Positions 1 through 11,275 are shown, counted from the stretch's first letter. The stretch is DNA of 64,000 nt from Diploptera punctata (GCA_030220185.1 JASPKZ010010272.1:5009501-5073500); one strand, 5' to 3'. Notes: generated by a model from the sequence alone, not told the origin. Numbers and translations: made by a program.

Positions 1-1652
1 AGATGGCTCTGAAGTCAGCATTACCAACTTTGGGAATAAATTCCCAAATGCTAATAAAAAATGGATGTAAACTAACTTGTCATTTCCCAACCTAAGAAAA
101 CAATTTACATGCATATTATTTATTCCTAAATGCTAAAAAAAATGGACATAAACCAAATTCCCATTTCCTAACCTAACAAAACAATTTACATGCATATTAT
201 TTAATAACCTATAAACTAATTTTACATACACTAACACTAAATATGGTTTGAAATTATTTTCAAATGTTGGTCATTCTAATTTGAAAGCCACCTAGTGGAT
301 GTTACATGAAGCATTTCTGCATCTCTAGAACCCGATGCACAATATTTGCATAATTTATAAATATTTAAAAATTGTATGAAATGTTTATATGAGGATTCCA
401 AAATGTTTAAAATAGTCCGAAACGTTATTATAAATGGTTGAAAAGTGTTTAGTGCATCAGTGGCATAAGAATGTAAGTGTAAAATTGTGTGCACCTATTT
501 CTGGACCTCAGCCCAAATTTAATTGAAACATGATAGGTCATTGACTACCGTTTGGGGCATGAGTTAAATAGTCTTTCTACACAAATTGTGATATTTATTG
601 CTGAATATTTCATTCTAAGAATCATAATGTGCATGTACAAATGCTTAATGAAACTTCAGATGTCATTTTGTTTAGTTATAGAAGGGCAGATTAGTATATC
701 CATTTCTTATAAACAGTTTGGGGATTTGTTGCAAACAATGGTGATATCAATTTCACAGACATGTCCACCATCAGGCAGTTTAAGTGTTTGTGCATGTGCA
801 CTACAATTCTGCAGAACTTTGAAAAATCATTGGACAAAATATTCTAAGTTTTTCCTAAAATAAAAAAATGACTGATGAGCAGTTATAAAACAGAAACAAT
901 TATATGGTGATAAAAAATAAATAAATTATAAGTAGCCTTACAATACACGAGGTTAGAATCAGACATTTCTATCTATTTTTTTTAATGTTTGTTCTTGAGT
1001 CATTTCTATTAGTAACATTCATGTTAATAATTTTCGGAGTATTGTGCGGGTTAATCAGTACTAAATACATCATATCCGATATTTAATCCTAAACAATAAA
1101 TCGCTCTCCTGATTTGTCTTTAAGTCAGAAACCAACGGTTCTAACCTCTAGCTGTCAAGGACAAATAGAATTGGCGGCTATCGGTACCGGCAATTCATTA
1201 TCAGTTGGGCCGTGAAATATGGATACACAATAGAGAAGGAAGATTTACTATACGCCCCAAAATTCCCCTAAAACTATCCAACAATCAATCTGTCGTCAAA
1301 CGTCAACTTCATCAACAAATATTCCAAGGGCTAACAAAATTATTTAACATTATAAGTAATTCTGGCATAGCATATTGTAAATAGGCCTGCCAATTCAGAG
1401 ATTTATTTTTTATTTTATTTGTAATTATAAAAAAAGTCAAGCCAACAAAATCAGTCAAGAGAGACGTATGCAAATGAGAATTACGCAAGATAATTTATAA
1501 ATATGCCATAATGTGCATACTTAAACTCTTATTAGTGACAAGAAAAGGTTAATTTTACTCAAATTAATTTGCACAAAATACACAATATAAAAATGTCTAA
1601 CATGGCGATTCAATAGATATTTGACATGGCGTGGGTGACGCTTGATACTTAC
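1..1652. other. Probable first intron of the ZAD gene, no coding exon seen
   Basis: This stretch lies downstream of the donor of the ZAD exon and is AT-rich. I found no continuation of the ZAD fold (a second CxxC with a glycine-leucine-proline lead-in) on the minus strand. Short open frames at 276-494 and 552-863 have no recognisable protein character. Confidence 0.4.
45..206. repeat. Imperfect ~83-bp direct duplication
   Basis: Two adjacent copies start near 46 and 130. Both run from AAATGCTAA through CCTAA.AAAACAATTTACATG to ATATTATTTA with scattered substitutions. No coding or mobile-element signature is visible. Confidence 0.6.
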
Positions 1653-1784
1653 CTTCACTGGGAGACATGCGGCTATTTTAAGAAGAATTTGGCGTACATC
1701 ACCTTCCCCTTCAAATATTGGTATCGACACTCTTTCTTTTACTAGGCAAAGACGACAAAGTTCCATAAAATTAAGAGAAGACAT
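1653..1784 (-). CDS. First coding exon of a ZAD-type zinc-finger protein
   Basis: A 44-codon exon starts at an ATG (1782-1784) and ends in phase 0 at an ideal donor, AG|GTAAGT, at 1653/1652. The peptide begins MSSLNFMELCRLCLVKE and continues through an IPIF motif, an acidic stretch and QILLKIAACLPVK. CRLCL gives the first CxxC zinc ligand pair. The IF...I...LPV pattern is that of the zinc-finger-associated domain, which sits at the extreme N-terminus of arthropod C2H2 transcription factors and mediates dimerisation. The second CxxC half of the ZAD and the C2H2 fingers would be in exons to the left and are not in the window. The assignment rests on one half-domain, so the family is likely but the orthologue is unknown. 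Confidence 0.72.
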
Positions 1785-2760
1785 TTTTGTATGTCTTCCC
1801 TAGAAATGGTCCCGCCCGGTGACGCCAGAACGCCAGCAAAAGAGATTCCCGTAAAGATCGCGACTTACGTCAGAGGAAAAGAATCTACAAATATACCCAA
1901 ACGATAGAGTGCTGCCAAGACGTTGAACATTAGAACTAATGTATGTACTAATCAGCGATAACCCACAGATAACCTCTGTCTACAAACTCTATGGTCTACA
2001 AATAATTCATTTGCACATTGTGCAAAATCATTACTTATTAACAGAAAAATCAGGCTAATTATGTGAATTTTTACAAAACATTAAAGCATGTAACTTTGGG
2101 ATATAAATATTTCTGTGTAGGCTTCATTTAAGAAGTCGGAGGAATAATCTGTACAGCACGAGACAAGCAGCGGTAATGGGGATAAGTGTGCAAATAAACT
2201 TTATATCACAATCAATCCCCGTAAATAAATTATACACCCGAAGCAATTATCACTGATATGTACTAATTGATTTTCGCTGAATATAATACCGATATAACAA
2301 CACTGGGTATCGCTGTTTACACGAGTAATTATGTTGGCCATTCTGCAACATAGAGGTTCTGCAAAACTGTAATACCTACCTCTGTGGTTATAATTTAACA
2401 TGACAAATTGAGGTCTTCTGCTACATAAATCTACAAAAGACGATAACTATTTAATATTTAATTCAGTGGTTTCTTTTACTTAAAAACTTGTTTTATACTA
2501 TCACGTTTTTATTCATATCACTGATATTTTCCCATTAATGAGTCCATGATTAGCGGATCTTTTAAAAATCAAATCTTAAGTAAATCCATATTTAATCCAC
2601 CTTTGGAATAAGCATAAAGATAACGTAATAAGGGAAAAAATGCGGGGAAATTTTAGATACCTAACGTATGTTTCATTTTAAAATTAAATGGGTTTCCTCG
2701 TAATTTAAACTTACAATTGTGCAACTGGCAATTCCCTCCACTATAACTCAATGACACTAT
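1785..2760. promoter_or_regulatory. Region upstream of the ZAD gene
   Basis: This is the presumed 5' UTR and promoter of the minus-strand ZAD gene. Sequence just 5' of the ATG is less AT-rich than the surroundings (about 1795-1870, with CCCGCCCGG and CGCCAG runs). No TATA or initiator could be fixed by eye. The open frame at 2201-2401 is not recognisable. Confidence 0.3.
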
Positions 2761-2762
2761 CG

Positions 2763-2965
2763 AACCCGTAGGTTCATGGCCGCGCGGACATAAAGCTCTT
2801 CATACATCCCTATCCAAAACTAATGATTTCCAATCATTCCCTGCATAATCTACTTCCCTCAGATCATAGTTATTCTCCCACCTCATTCTTGGTCTACCAA
2901 CTGGGTGTTTACCTTCTGGTTTTCCTACAGGAAGCTTCCATGCATGTCTTTTATTCCACATGTCC
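2763..2965 (-). pseudogene. Non-LTR retrotransposon C-terminal fragment (WKLPVGKPEG family)
   Basis: The minus-strand translation gives WKLPVGKPEG, then P.GRPRMRWENN, then a NDW...L..DRDVW segment. This matches the extreme C-terminal tail of insect RTE-like endonuclease/reverse-transcriptase ORFs (GRPR.RW.DN...DW...A.DR..W). Relatives in this window are at 38700-38960 (+) and 55400-55680 (+). It is a 5'-truncated dead copy without a start codon. Confidence 0.7.
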
Positions 2966-3574
2966 TGCCCATCACAGTCTATGAGACTTAACTGTTATTA
3001 TGTCTGACTTTCTATAAAGACCATGTAGTTTACTGTTATGTAAATCCTCTCCATTCACCTGTCTGTTCATCTCTCTTTGGTCCAAAAATTGTCTCCATTA
3101 TAGCAATGTAAATCATTAATATGTGCACAATTGTAAGATGTTGGTCCTCGTAGACTGGTAGTTACTAAGAGAGCCTCTATACTCCTAAAAGTAGAAAATT
3201 AAACTTCCCATCTTGCAACCTGTTTGTAATACATATTGTCACACAATTTCCTATGACCTGGAACTTCAATGATATGAGCTTAATGTCGGTATCATAAATT
3301 AATTCATTAACAATTAATATTTTCTTATATTTCAATGTACAGAATATAATTTTCATTCTTCTTTCCCTCTCTCTTTCTCACAATTTTCTCTATCCAATTT
3401 TATCCATTTCCATGTTGATTGTTAGATCACAGGACTGTTATTTATCATGTTAAATAAATAACTAAATAAATCAACACAATTTTATGTTAAAATTACAATA
3501 TGGCTCTACCACCAATATTTATAATTTATATAAACATCTATCAATAATATTTAAAACTTAACATTCTTTAGAGT

Positions 3575-3690
3575 ATTATGGGATCAGAGACATGGACAAT
3601 TAGAACAAGTTAATAGCAATAGATATAGATTATTGGAGATCATGGCGGAAGTCTAGAAACATTTAAATTAAGAAAATTATGAAAGTTCAA
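3575..3690 (+). pseudogene. Reverse-transcriptase thumb fragment
   Basis: The plus strand reads ..MGSETWTIRT.., the Y/MGSETW signature that follows the palm in RTE-like reverse transcriptases, followed by a broken I-IDYWRS-like segment. Stops interrupt it; a small relic. Confidence 0.5.
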
Positions 3691-3974
3691 AGAAATGCCA
3701 AGTCCATAAGTTTCTTTCTTTAATAATTTGATTTAAGAATATTATATTGTTTTAAATTTGAAACTTTTTAAGGTTCGGACAAGATCATACAATATTATAA
3801 CATGGTACGTAACTTATTGTTGATAATATTTCAAAATAGAAAATTATAGCCTACCATAACATTATTTCATTGAAGTCAAGTGTTTGATTTTTAAAAGTAA
3901 AATACTTGATGTAATAAATCGTGTTTAAGTTATAATTATTTTTTTTATTTTGGAAATTATCCACAATACAATGG

Positions 3975-4165
3975 TTTTCTGCCAACCTTAAGAGATTTAC
4001 GTTCTCCAGATGTTCTGGTCCTGAACATCCTCATCGGTTAGCCCTCGTTCACTCATACTTCTCACAACATCCATCCAATCTTCTTTAGGTCTTCCCTTTT
4101 TCCCATCTACTTTCCACTCCAAGATTTTCAAAGGGATTCTATCAGATGTTATCATCTTGAGATGC
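3975..4165 (-). pseudogene. Non-LTR retrotransposon C-terminal fragment
   Basis: The minus-strand frame reads LRWYGHLK, then RIPLKILEWK, GKKGRPKEDWMD and SERGLTDEDVQD, ending at a stop near 3985. This is the conserved tail of RTE-like ORFs (GH..RM...R.P......GRP...W.D....RGL..E...D...W). It belongs to a different subfamily from the fragment at 2763. Confidence 0.75.
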
Positions 4166-4185
4166 CCATACCATCTTAATCATCT

Positions 4186-4330
4186 CTCTTCATCATCATC
4201 ATCCATGCAAGTATTAGGCCACATGGCTGTTACAGTCTCAAAGAGGAATTTTCCATCCAGCGCTTTTTTGGACTCCCAACGATCTTTTGCCTTGGGCGCA
4301 GTAATGAAGCATGGCTCTCTTCAATTGTCT
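4186..4330 (-). mobile_element. 3' end of a (GAT)n-tailed non-LTR element
   Basis: On the minus strand this runs from an ITAPKAKDRWE coding remnant through GGCCTAATACTTGCATG and ends in a (GATG)n microsatellite tail (4189-4206). The same terminus recurs at 10575-10640, and related ones at 11758-11815, 19755-19935 and 53735-53790. The recurring GGCCTAATACTTG plus trinucleotide tail marks one LINE family's 3' end. Confidence 0.7.
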
Positions 4331-4439
4331 GTAATACTAGAACATTTCTTTCAACTTTCATAATTTTCTCAATTCTAACGTTTTCAAATGCTGGGCCTTG
4401 GCAATGAAGCCATTAGCGTTCTTGCTCTCCAATATTTCT

Positions 4440-4760
4440 CTATGGTGGATCCAACAGGTAATACTTCACAGGTTTGTAGATGTTCTTCATTCATCTCTTC
4501 ATTTTAACGTTTCTAATCTCTTCTAATCTGGACTTCTGTGAGGATCTACTCTAATAATCCATCTCTATTGATAATAACCTGTTAGCACTTTTAATTGTCC
4601 TTGTCTCTGATCCTTATAATATTCTAAAGGCCCAAAGTTTTTCACCAATATATCTTAATGTGGTTTTGGGAATGAAAGCATGGCATTGCTCTATTCTTTG
4701 GATAATCAATGCTTGATCACAGAGATTTTTCAAGAACAATTCTGATTCAGCACATTCTTC
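4440..4760 (-). pseudogene. Reverse-transcriptase thumb relic
   Basis: Minus-strand pieces GSETRTIKSANRLLSIEMDYW and a following RLEEIRN segment match the post-palm region of RTE-like reverse transcriptases. Frames are broken and there is no start. Confidence 0.55.
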
Positions 4761-5069
4761 TGGGTTGAGTATTCAAAGTCTATCCTAGTAATGTTGTAAT
4801 AGGCAGTGGACCTATCTGAAAAATAAAAAATGTTGTTGTGAAGTTTCTGAAATTTGGCTGCCAGAAAGGTATAACAGCAACTGTATTCTGCTCCAGAGAA
4901 TCAGGAATAACTAATATAAAAGGATGGAGATTGTGAATTGTTGGCTTGTCAAGCAATATCACTATGCTTTATCTTGTAACATTAAGCTGTAATTTTTAGA
5001 AAAATCTCAAGAGCAAATTCTGATACAAATATATATTTTGTTTTGCGTAGTTGAGTAAAACAGCAATGT

Positions 5070-5523
5070 ATAAAACTTATTTCAAACCAGTTCTAACATA
5101 TGAAGCTGAGACTTGGACATATACAGAAAAGGAATTGAGCAGAATCCCAAGCTGCAGAAATGAAATTCTTATATGGAATGGTACATAAAACAAGGAAAGA
5201 TAGAATAAGGAATGACAAAATCAGGCAGACATTAAGTGTAGAAAAATTAACAACAGACATAGAAAAAAATAAGACTAAAATTGTTTGGACATTTAAAAAG
5301 AATGGAAAAGGAAAGACTACCACAAAGACTGTTAAATCTCAAGATATAAGGAAAATGATCACAAGAAGATGGATTAACCAAGTGAAGAAACAATTACAAG
5401 AGGGAGGATACGACTGGGAAGAACTAAAAAGAAGCAATGCATGGGAAGATAGAGATGGTTGGAGGCATATTTGGAATTAACCTTCCGAAAGGAGGACATG
5501 ATAAGAGGATGATGATGATGAAG
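5070..5523 (+). pseudogene. Non-LTR retrotransposon 3' fragment with (GAT)n tail
   Basis: The frame reads LTYEAETWTYTEKE, then EMKFLYGMVHKTRKDRIRN, a degenerate W..H....G segment, RRWINQVKKQL, GYDWEELKR and WEDRDGWR before a stop at 5478-5480. This is the complete C-terminal third of an RTE-like ORF. The 3' UTR is only about 30 nt and ends in (GAT)n at 5509-5521, the expected 3' end. The segment at 5160-5480 is open, so the copy is fairly young but 5'-truncated. Confidence 0.8.
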
Positions 5524-6328
5524 GAACAATCCCTGCTGCTTGGAATGAAGTCATGCCAAACAAAGAGGAAAAACTTGCTGCAGAATAAATCAATAAATCC
5601 TTCTGAAAGATTTTTCTACAATCTCTAGATTGCAATAGTCAATCGAAACCTACTGGGAAAATTGAAACTTTTCAAATAATTACTCAACAAAAGATTCTTG
5701 CAAAATTTTATATATCTCAGTTTCACCTTTCAGCTAAGAGCACCAATATATTGCCTCGGAATATAAGAGAAAATTTACAAATAAAACAAATTGCATAAGC
5801 AATAGAAGGAAAGAATGGAATGAACATATAAATATAATGTCAAATTACAGACTAGTTAAAATAGCTAGGGATAAATTCCCAACTGGGGAAAAAAAATATT
5901 GGACACCTTAAGAAAAGATGCAATTGAAGCAATACAATGAAGAGTAACAGGTACCTTGTGTACATTGGATGAAAGAAGGGCAGTAGTTTCATCTGGACAA
6001 TAAGCACTATGTTGCAGTCAATTGATAATGGATTATGAAGTACCTTTGTGAAACATTTCTTAAAATTTATTACATTGCCAATTGTTCTCAATATTCAGTT
6101 TAGTATTTTCTATCATTTACTTGATGTTCTAGTGAGTTCTGCACACAGAGTATGTACCACTCTAACCAGCTAAAGCACAATTTTTGGTCTCAATTGGAGA
6201 AACCTATTTTTATGGCAGGAAACTTAATTTTGGAATATTTTGTTTGCAACGATACTAATCTATAGTGTGTGAGAACAAAGTATGCTTAAGCTTATATATA
6301 TAAGAAAAATAAATGTTTGTGTTAGGAT

Positions 6329-6402
6329 TCCTGAGTAGCTCAGATGGTTAGAGTGCTAAACGTACAGAATTTAGAAACTCTCGTTCAAATGCCAACTCAG
6401 GC
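6329..6402 (+). repeat. tRNA-like body, CCTGAG family
   Basis: The body opens TCCTGAGTAGCTCAGATGG (acceptor strand, A-box) and ends CTCAGGC; the B-box is GTTCAAATGCC. It is flanked by an inverted repeat AAGAAAAATAAATG (6303-6316) / CATTTATTTTTCTT (6402-6415). The TTT.TTTTCTT run directly 3' would serve as a Pol III terminator. A sister copy is at 7501-7576. The decayed T-arm argues against a functional tRNA. Confidence 0.65.
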
Positions 6403-6588
6403 ATTTATTTTTCTTTTCCTGTCATATTTGCCTTCATTGCCAAATGTCAAAAATATACGTATAACAGCTAAACATACAAGCATTACTGCTATAAAGTAAA
6501 TATTCTCATTAAAATATGCTTACTTGTTATGGTGGCCACTAGATGGCAGTTGGAATGATATCCCGCTATCTCTCATGTAAATTAAAAA

Positions 6589-6591
<3 letters not shown>

Positions 6592-6626
<35 letters not shown>
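6592..6626. repeat. (TA)n microsatellite
   Basis: A perfect TA dinucleotide run immediately next to the terminal inverted repeat of the MITE at 6625. Similar runs occur at 7590-7614, 41567-41582, 41979-42001 and 42313-42340 (the last continuing as (AC)n). Confidence 0.9.
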
Positions 6627-6628
<2 letters not shown>

Positions 6629-7342
6629 TCGCTTAAGAAACAATACCGCATAACTAACAAAATACAAATTTTACACGAGAAACAAAAAACTGTTCATTTT
6701 TCTCCTTAGTGCTGTGCCGGTTCACTCAGGGTAGAATATGGTAACTAGGGATGCTTATATTAGAAACTCATTACTTCAGTTTATTGAATAATTCTGCATA
6801 TACAATTATAGAATTACAATGTTTTATACCTCACTAATTCGGAGTGGAGTTGATGAATTTACTTAAGCCCACGTGTTTTTAATATCACTTTTACTAAAGG
6901 TCGCAAATGGTTGCTGTAGGACTTGTTTCTTGTAGAACGTATGAGCGTGAGAGTATGTGAGAGCATTTTGTCACATATCCTTGCCTTATAAGGGTGATGA
7001 CTCCTCCCATAAAGTCACCATCCCCACTCCAAATGCACATGTTATTCATTACACCTTAGAGGGGTACGTACCATTTGTTTGTGGTTCCTATGTTAATAGA
7101 CTCATGTGCGTCTTCCAGTTATTACTATTAATCTATGTTTTAGTACTTAGATTCTATTACTTCTTGCCACAGTACCTATGGATTGAAACCATTGTATCTA
7201 TAAGTTTAGAGAGATCATGGTACAAAATGTCATCCTAATCTATGTTTGAACTGAGCGCACTTCTTCAGTGGTGCTAACAGTATAAAAATGTCAATTTCCC
7301 CAAAAGTGTCAGTTATGCGGTATTGTTTCTTATGTGACGATA
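6625..7342. mobile_element. MITE with ATCGTCGCTTAAGAAAC TIR, long copy
   Basis: The terminal inverted repeat is about 33 bp: ATCGTCGCTTAAGAAACAAT at the left and its complement ending ..GTGACGAT at the right. The left flank is TA. A 250-bp relative at 51524-51770 lacks the internal segment 6709-7165. Either that is a deletion, or the long copy carries an extra 0.46 kb. No transposase is visible. Confidence 0.7.
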
Positions 7343-7500
7343 TACATAAAGTGGAAAGCAACAGGAAGCTATCACACCTACAATTCCCTAGTAAAGCTGC
7401 AAGCATAGCATGAAAATGCTATGATTGCAGTGAAGGACATGCCTTCAGGCAGAATTACTATGGATGGATATATATATAAGAATAAATGTTTGTGTTAGGA

Positions 7501-7576
7501 TTCCTGAGTAGCTCAGATGGCTAGAGTGCTAAACGTACCGAGTTTAGAAACTCGGGTTCAAATCCTGGCTCAGGCA
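7501..7576 (+). repeat. tRNA-like body, CCTGAG family, better preserved copy
   Basis: Acceptor strands TCCTGAG / CTCAGG, A-box TAGCTCAGATGGCTAGAG, B-box GGGTTCAAATCC and a clean anticodon stem (GAGTTTAG...). It is preceded by ATAAGAATAAATG and followed by CATTCATTTTTTTT, the same enclosing inverted repeat as the copy at 6329. Confidence 0.65.
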
Positions 7577-7725
7577 TTCATTTTTTTTCATGTCATATAT
7601 ATATATATATATATTTGGCTGCTGAACAATAATGTTTTTATTACCTGATCCCTGGTACTTTGAGATGAATATTGACACCATGCCTTATTACATCTTGTAG
7701 TGAGATACTTTTGGATAATGAGACC

Positions 7726-8030
7726 AGCCTCATGGGCTAGTGGTCAGCATTTCTGACTTTAGTTCCTGATTCCCGGTCAAACCATAGGAATTTTTCCTTA
7801 AAAGGAATTATTCCTGTGGTTGCTCATGGTCTGGAATTTAGGTTAAGTTTAGATTAAGAACTCTCCTGGCACTTCACTATCATTTATCACCCATCATATC
7901 ATCGGGGTAACATAACTCCGTCTTCCAGATGCCCCAACCTAGAAATGGATTACAGTTTCACCAATGCCAGGGGATAAAACCAGAAATGTTATAAAAGGCA
8001 ACCTGATGGCATTAGAAAAAAAAAACAATG
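7726..8030 (+). mobile_element. tRNA-derived SINE with A-rich tail
   Basis: It begins AGCCTCATGGGCTAGTGGTC with a weak B-box (GATTCCCGGTCAAACC) about 50 nt later. A unique body of about 200 bp follows, ending GATGGCATTAG plus an A10 tail (8015-8025). Layout (tRNA head, body, A tail, about 300 bp) is that of a SINE. The family name is unknown. Confidence 0.65.
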
Positions 8031-8317
8031 AAAGGAAGAGAGAGTAAGTTTTAAAAATGTCAATCTCATACTTAAATCTCACACACTATATTCACGGAAT
8101 TTGTAAATTTTAAAATATATGTTTTGAAATAAATTTTTTTATTTAGATTTCAACATAATTTTGTTTTTTTAGACTATAGTATAATGTGTACACGGAAAAG
8201 ACGTGCAAAATGCTGTAAAATGACATCTCCCAGCTTTGTAAGCTCAATTAGGAGAGCTCCTATAGCAATTCAAAAAGGTTCCATTCATGTTTTTCGTCAA
8301 TCTTTCAAAACATTTTT

Positions 8318-8820
8318 AACAAGTGCATATTTGGCACCTTACTTTTCATGCCATAATTGAATGGGCTCAAAAATGAAATAAGTTGATTCTAGTAGATGAA
8401 GATGTGATCTTTCTAATGGTACTAAAGAAAACATTTGAGATGACGTAATTCACATTATTTGAGCTTGAACATAGCTCACTTTTAACAAGTGCATATTTGG
8501 CACCTTACTTTTCATGCCATAATTGAATGGGCTCAAAACTGAAATAAGTTGATTCTGGTAGATGAAGATGTGCTCTTTTTAATGATACTAAAGAAAACAA
8601 CATTTGAGATGACATAATTCACATTATTTGAGCTTGAACATAAATACTTTTAACAATTGCATATTTGTCACCTTACTTTTCATGCCATAATTGAATGGGC
8701 TCAAAAATGAAATAAGTTGATTCTAGTAGAAGATGTGCTCTTTGTAATGGTGCTAAAGAAAACAACATGAGGTGACGTAATTCGAGCTTGAACATAGCTC
8801 ACTTTTAACAATTGCATATA
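8318..8820. repeat. Tandem repeat, three copies of ~160 bp
   Basis: Copies start near 8318, 8479 and 8647 (CTTTTAACAA.TGCATATTTG.CACC), with a truncated fourth start near 8803. Spacings are about 161, 168 and 156 bp. Each contains CATGCCATAATTGAATGGGC and ends GAGCTTGAACATA. Confidence 0.85.
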
Positions 8821-9644
8821 TTTATGATCTAGTATAATCCTAGACAAGTGGTTATGAATAAAGATATTTGGGCAGTTCACTGTCTCAACCACCATTAACA
8901 AATTTATCAAATATTAGTCTCCATTTGGTTTTTTGTTCTTGAAATATTTGGCCCTAAAGAAGGACTAAAATTTGACATGACAGATTTTGTTAGGCACTTT
9001 GATCCACGCTAGTGACTCCTAATGTGGGCTTCCGTTCGTTGGACGTTTTTTGGATTTAGGATAAAAAGTTGTGCAAGACATATAAATACGAGGTCCCTAC
9101 TTGCATTTGTCTTGTAGTAACAAAGAATTAAAAATTGAATGTTGTTCGGTTTCTTGATGGATTCATCAAACAGGCCTCCATATAAAAGGTCCTAGTTTCC
9201 CAAACACTTGATATTATGATTTGAAATTTTGCAGAGGTTCATTTCTAAAGAGGTTCCATATCTACACCAAGTTTCAGCGAAATTGAACATGTCGAGTGTG
9301 GGGCACTAGACCACTTGAGATGAAATGACCCATATTTCAATCAAATTTAACATTATTCCAAGTCTAGAAAAACACAATAGTGCTTAGGTGAGAAATTTTC
9401 TTTTACATGTGTTGATTTTTGACTTGGAATGATGTGCTCAAGTAACAGTAACTCCAGAAGATAAAAGAATTGCTGTATATTTCCAGGGCAAGATCCAAAA
9501 TACTCCAATTTTCTCTTCTTTAAAATAACTAAATAGTTTTGCATCTTCAGGAATAACAAATCTCATTAGTGAGATAATAAAATGTTAGTGATATTTCCTA
9601 AATTAATTAATAAGACAGTAGTTTACTTGAAGTTAACAGAAACA

Positions 9645-9817
9645 ATTTGAGTTGTATTTTGACTCACCTCATATTTCTTGACTTTTTTGCAGACTTAAGT
9701 TTTGTCACTACCTTTGTAACATTTTCGATGCAACACCACGATCACAACTAATCAGACGAAACTTAAGTCTGCATAAAAATCAAAAATATGAGGTGAGTCA
9801 AAATACAACTCAAATTA
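9645..9817. mobile_element. Palindromic PLE-tail element with hammerhead remnants
   Basis: Arms TTTGAGTTGTATTTTGACTC...ATATTT (9645-9677) and their complement (9785-9817) enclose an imperfect palindrome. The left arm, read on the minus strand, has TGCA, a degenerate core, stem TGTTAC/GTGACA, then AAACTTAAGTC and TGCA: a decayed hammerhead with stem III ACTTAAGT and stem I TGCA/TGCA. GAGGTGAGTC is the usual PLE-tail box. Confidence 0.7.
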
Positions 9818-9853
9818 ATTAAAATAAATGATTAAAACAAACCTCTTAATGTT

Positions 9854-9940
9854 ACTTCCTATTGTATTTTAAAATAATTAAAATAAACATGAGGTGAGAT
9901 TAACATTTATTTTAATTATTTTAAAATACAATAGGAAGTA
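9854..9940. repeat. Short palindrome of PLE-tail type
   Basis: Left arm ACTTCCTATTGTATTTTAAA and onward (9854-9887) is the complement of 9907-9940, with CATGAGGTGAGATTAACA in the loop. The terminal CTTCCT and GAGGTGAG boxes tie it to the PLE-tail family. Confidence 0.7.
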
Positions 9941-10132
9941 GGAATTTGTCTGGCGACAAATCACTTTGGGTTGAAGGAGAAAACACTATATTGTGGAATA
10001 TTCCTAATTATAAAAAAATTAAATTAAACCTCAGAGTGTTATTTCCTGCCTACATAATTTAACACAAACAAGTGTAAATATTAAATGTATCACTTCTTAC
10101 AAAAAATAAATTTTATTTGAAGAGAAAAATAT

Positions 10133-10204
10133 ATACTTGAACTGGGATTTGAACCCAATGTCTCTGGTTCTGTACACCAGTGCTCTGACAGTTAAGCTAC
10201 CAGT
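10133..10204 (-). repeat. tRNA-like body enclosed by AGAGAAAAAT repeat
   Basis: The minus strand carries TAGCTTAACTGTCAGAGCAC (D-arm) and GGGTTCAAATCC (B-box); 5' of it on the plus strand is GAAGAGAAAAATATATACTT. It is about 80 percent alike to the plus-strand copy at 11312-11382, and the two form an outer inverted pair around the LINE fragment at 10565-11100. Confidence 0.6.
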
Positions 10205-10369
10205 CTTCTGACTCAAACAAATATTAATTCTCTTTACTTTTACAATTTGAAATTTTTTAATGTATTTAATCAATTTTGAAAATGAATTGTCTGTATCACT
10301 TTGTCCTTGTGGCAATCCTCTAATGAGGAAAGTTTTATGTAATAAAAAATAATATTTGAAGGAAGTAAC

Positions 10370-10480
10370 ACTATGAGGTTTCTTTTAATTATTATGAGTT
10401 AGGGATTTTTAGTGTCAAGAAATTAGTCTGTAAGAGAAAAAAAAAAGTGAGTCTAAAATCCCTAACTCATAATAATCAAA
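10370..10480. repeat. Short palindrome next to an AACACTATGAGG box
   Basis: ATTATTATGAGTTAGGGATTTT (10389-10410) pairs with AAAATCCCTAACTCATAATA (10456-10475). It is preceded by GGAAGTAACACTATGAGG (10360-10377), the complement of the PLE 3'-terminal box. Confidence 0.65.
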
Positions 10481-10564
10481 TCTCTTATTTATTATGAATT
10501 ACTGTGCACCGCAAAGGAAAAAAAAAAGCAGTAGATGGTGTGTAGAATGTAAAGTTCATAGCCT

Positions 10565-11100
10565 TGGCATGCAGGAATCATAATCATCATCCATGCAAGT
10601 ATTAGGCCGTGTGGCCTGTTACGGTCTCAAAGAGGAATTTTCCATCCAGCGCTTTTTTTTGACATCCCAGTGATCTTTTGCCTTGGGGGCAGTAACGAAG
10701 CATGACTTTGGAATTCTATGAGATGGCATTTGTTGAAGATGGGCTTTCCAGTTGTTCTGGTAGTTTTGTATATGGTGAAGAATGGGTTCTACATCCAACT
10801 CTTCCATAATTTCCTCATTTCTTTTATGGTCCCACTTTGTGTAGCCTGCTGTATGGCACATAAACCACATCTCATTTGCTGTTATTCGGCTTTCATCTCT
10901 TCTTCATATTGTCCATGCTTCACTACCATATCTTAATACTGGTCTTGCGAGAACCTTATAAAGCCGTAATCTTGTATTCTTCTGTACTAAAGATGGTTTT
11001 ATTATACTGTTAATTATCCCCGTTGTTTTTGTGAAATATGTGATTTTCTTTGATATATCAGCTTCATCTTGAAATGTTAAATTATAACCCATATAATTAA
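10565..11100 (-). pseudogene. Non-LTR retrotransposon 3' half with GATG tail
   Basis: Minus-strand frames give KVLARPVLRYGSEAWTI (post-palm region, 10904-11092), GYTKWDHKRNEEIMEELDVE and an HLQQM..HR.PK segment (10619-10870). A stop and the 3' end GGCCTAATACTTGCATGGATG (tail at 10575-10590) follow. The first part is shifted in frame relative to the second. It is a 5'-truncated RTE-like copy, the longest example of the LINE whose tail recurs at 4186. Confidence 0.75.
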
Positions 11101-11159
11101 ATTCATTTACTCGTTAAAAAATTTCATCATCCAAAACAATTTTGCTAATAAATAAAAAT

Positions 11160-11275
11160 AATTAATATTTGTAGGAAATAACACTATGAGGCTTCTTTTA
11201 ATTATGAGTTGGTTATTTTGACTCACCTCATATATATACATTTTAATATGAGGTGAGTCAAAATAATTTGCTCTT
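11160..11275. repeat. Short PLE-tail palindrome
   Basis: TTATTTTGACTCACCTCATAT and its complement ATATGAGGTGAGTCAAAATAA face each other (11213-11233 / 11249-11269). The left side carries GGAAATAACACTATGAGGC. No hammerhead remains, so only the last part of the tail was inverted. Confidence 0.7.

Noticed and set aside
552..863. 103-codon open frame as a gene
   Set aside because: No splice or promoter context, low-complexity codon make-up and no recognisable domain.
877..905. CTGATGAG...GAAAC as a hammerhead
   Set aside because: The GAAAC is not preceded by a paired stem and no cleavage-site stem follows.
5852..6091. Minus-strand 79-codon frame as a membrane protein
   Set aside because: Hydrophobicity comes from AT-rich composition; no family resemblance or splice sites.
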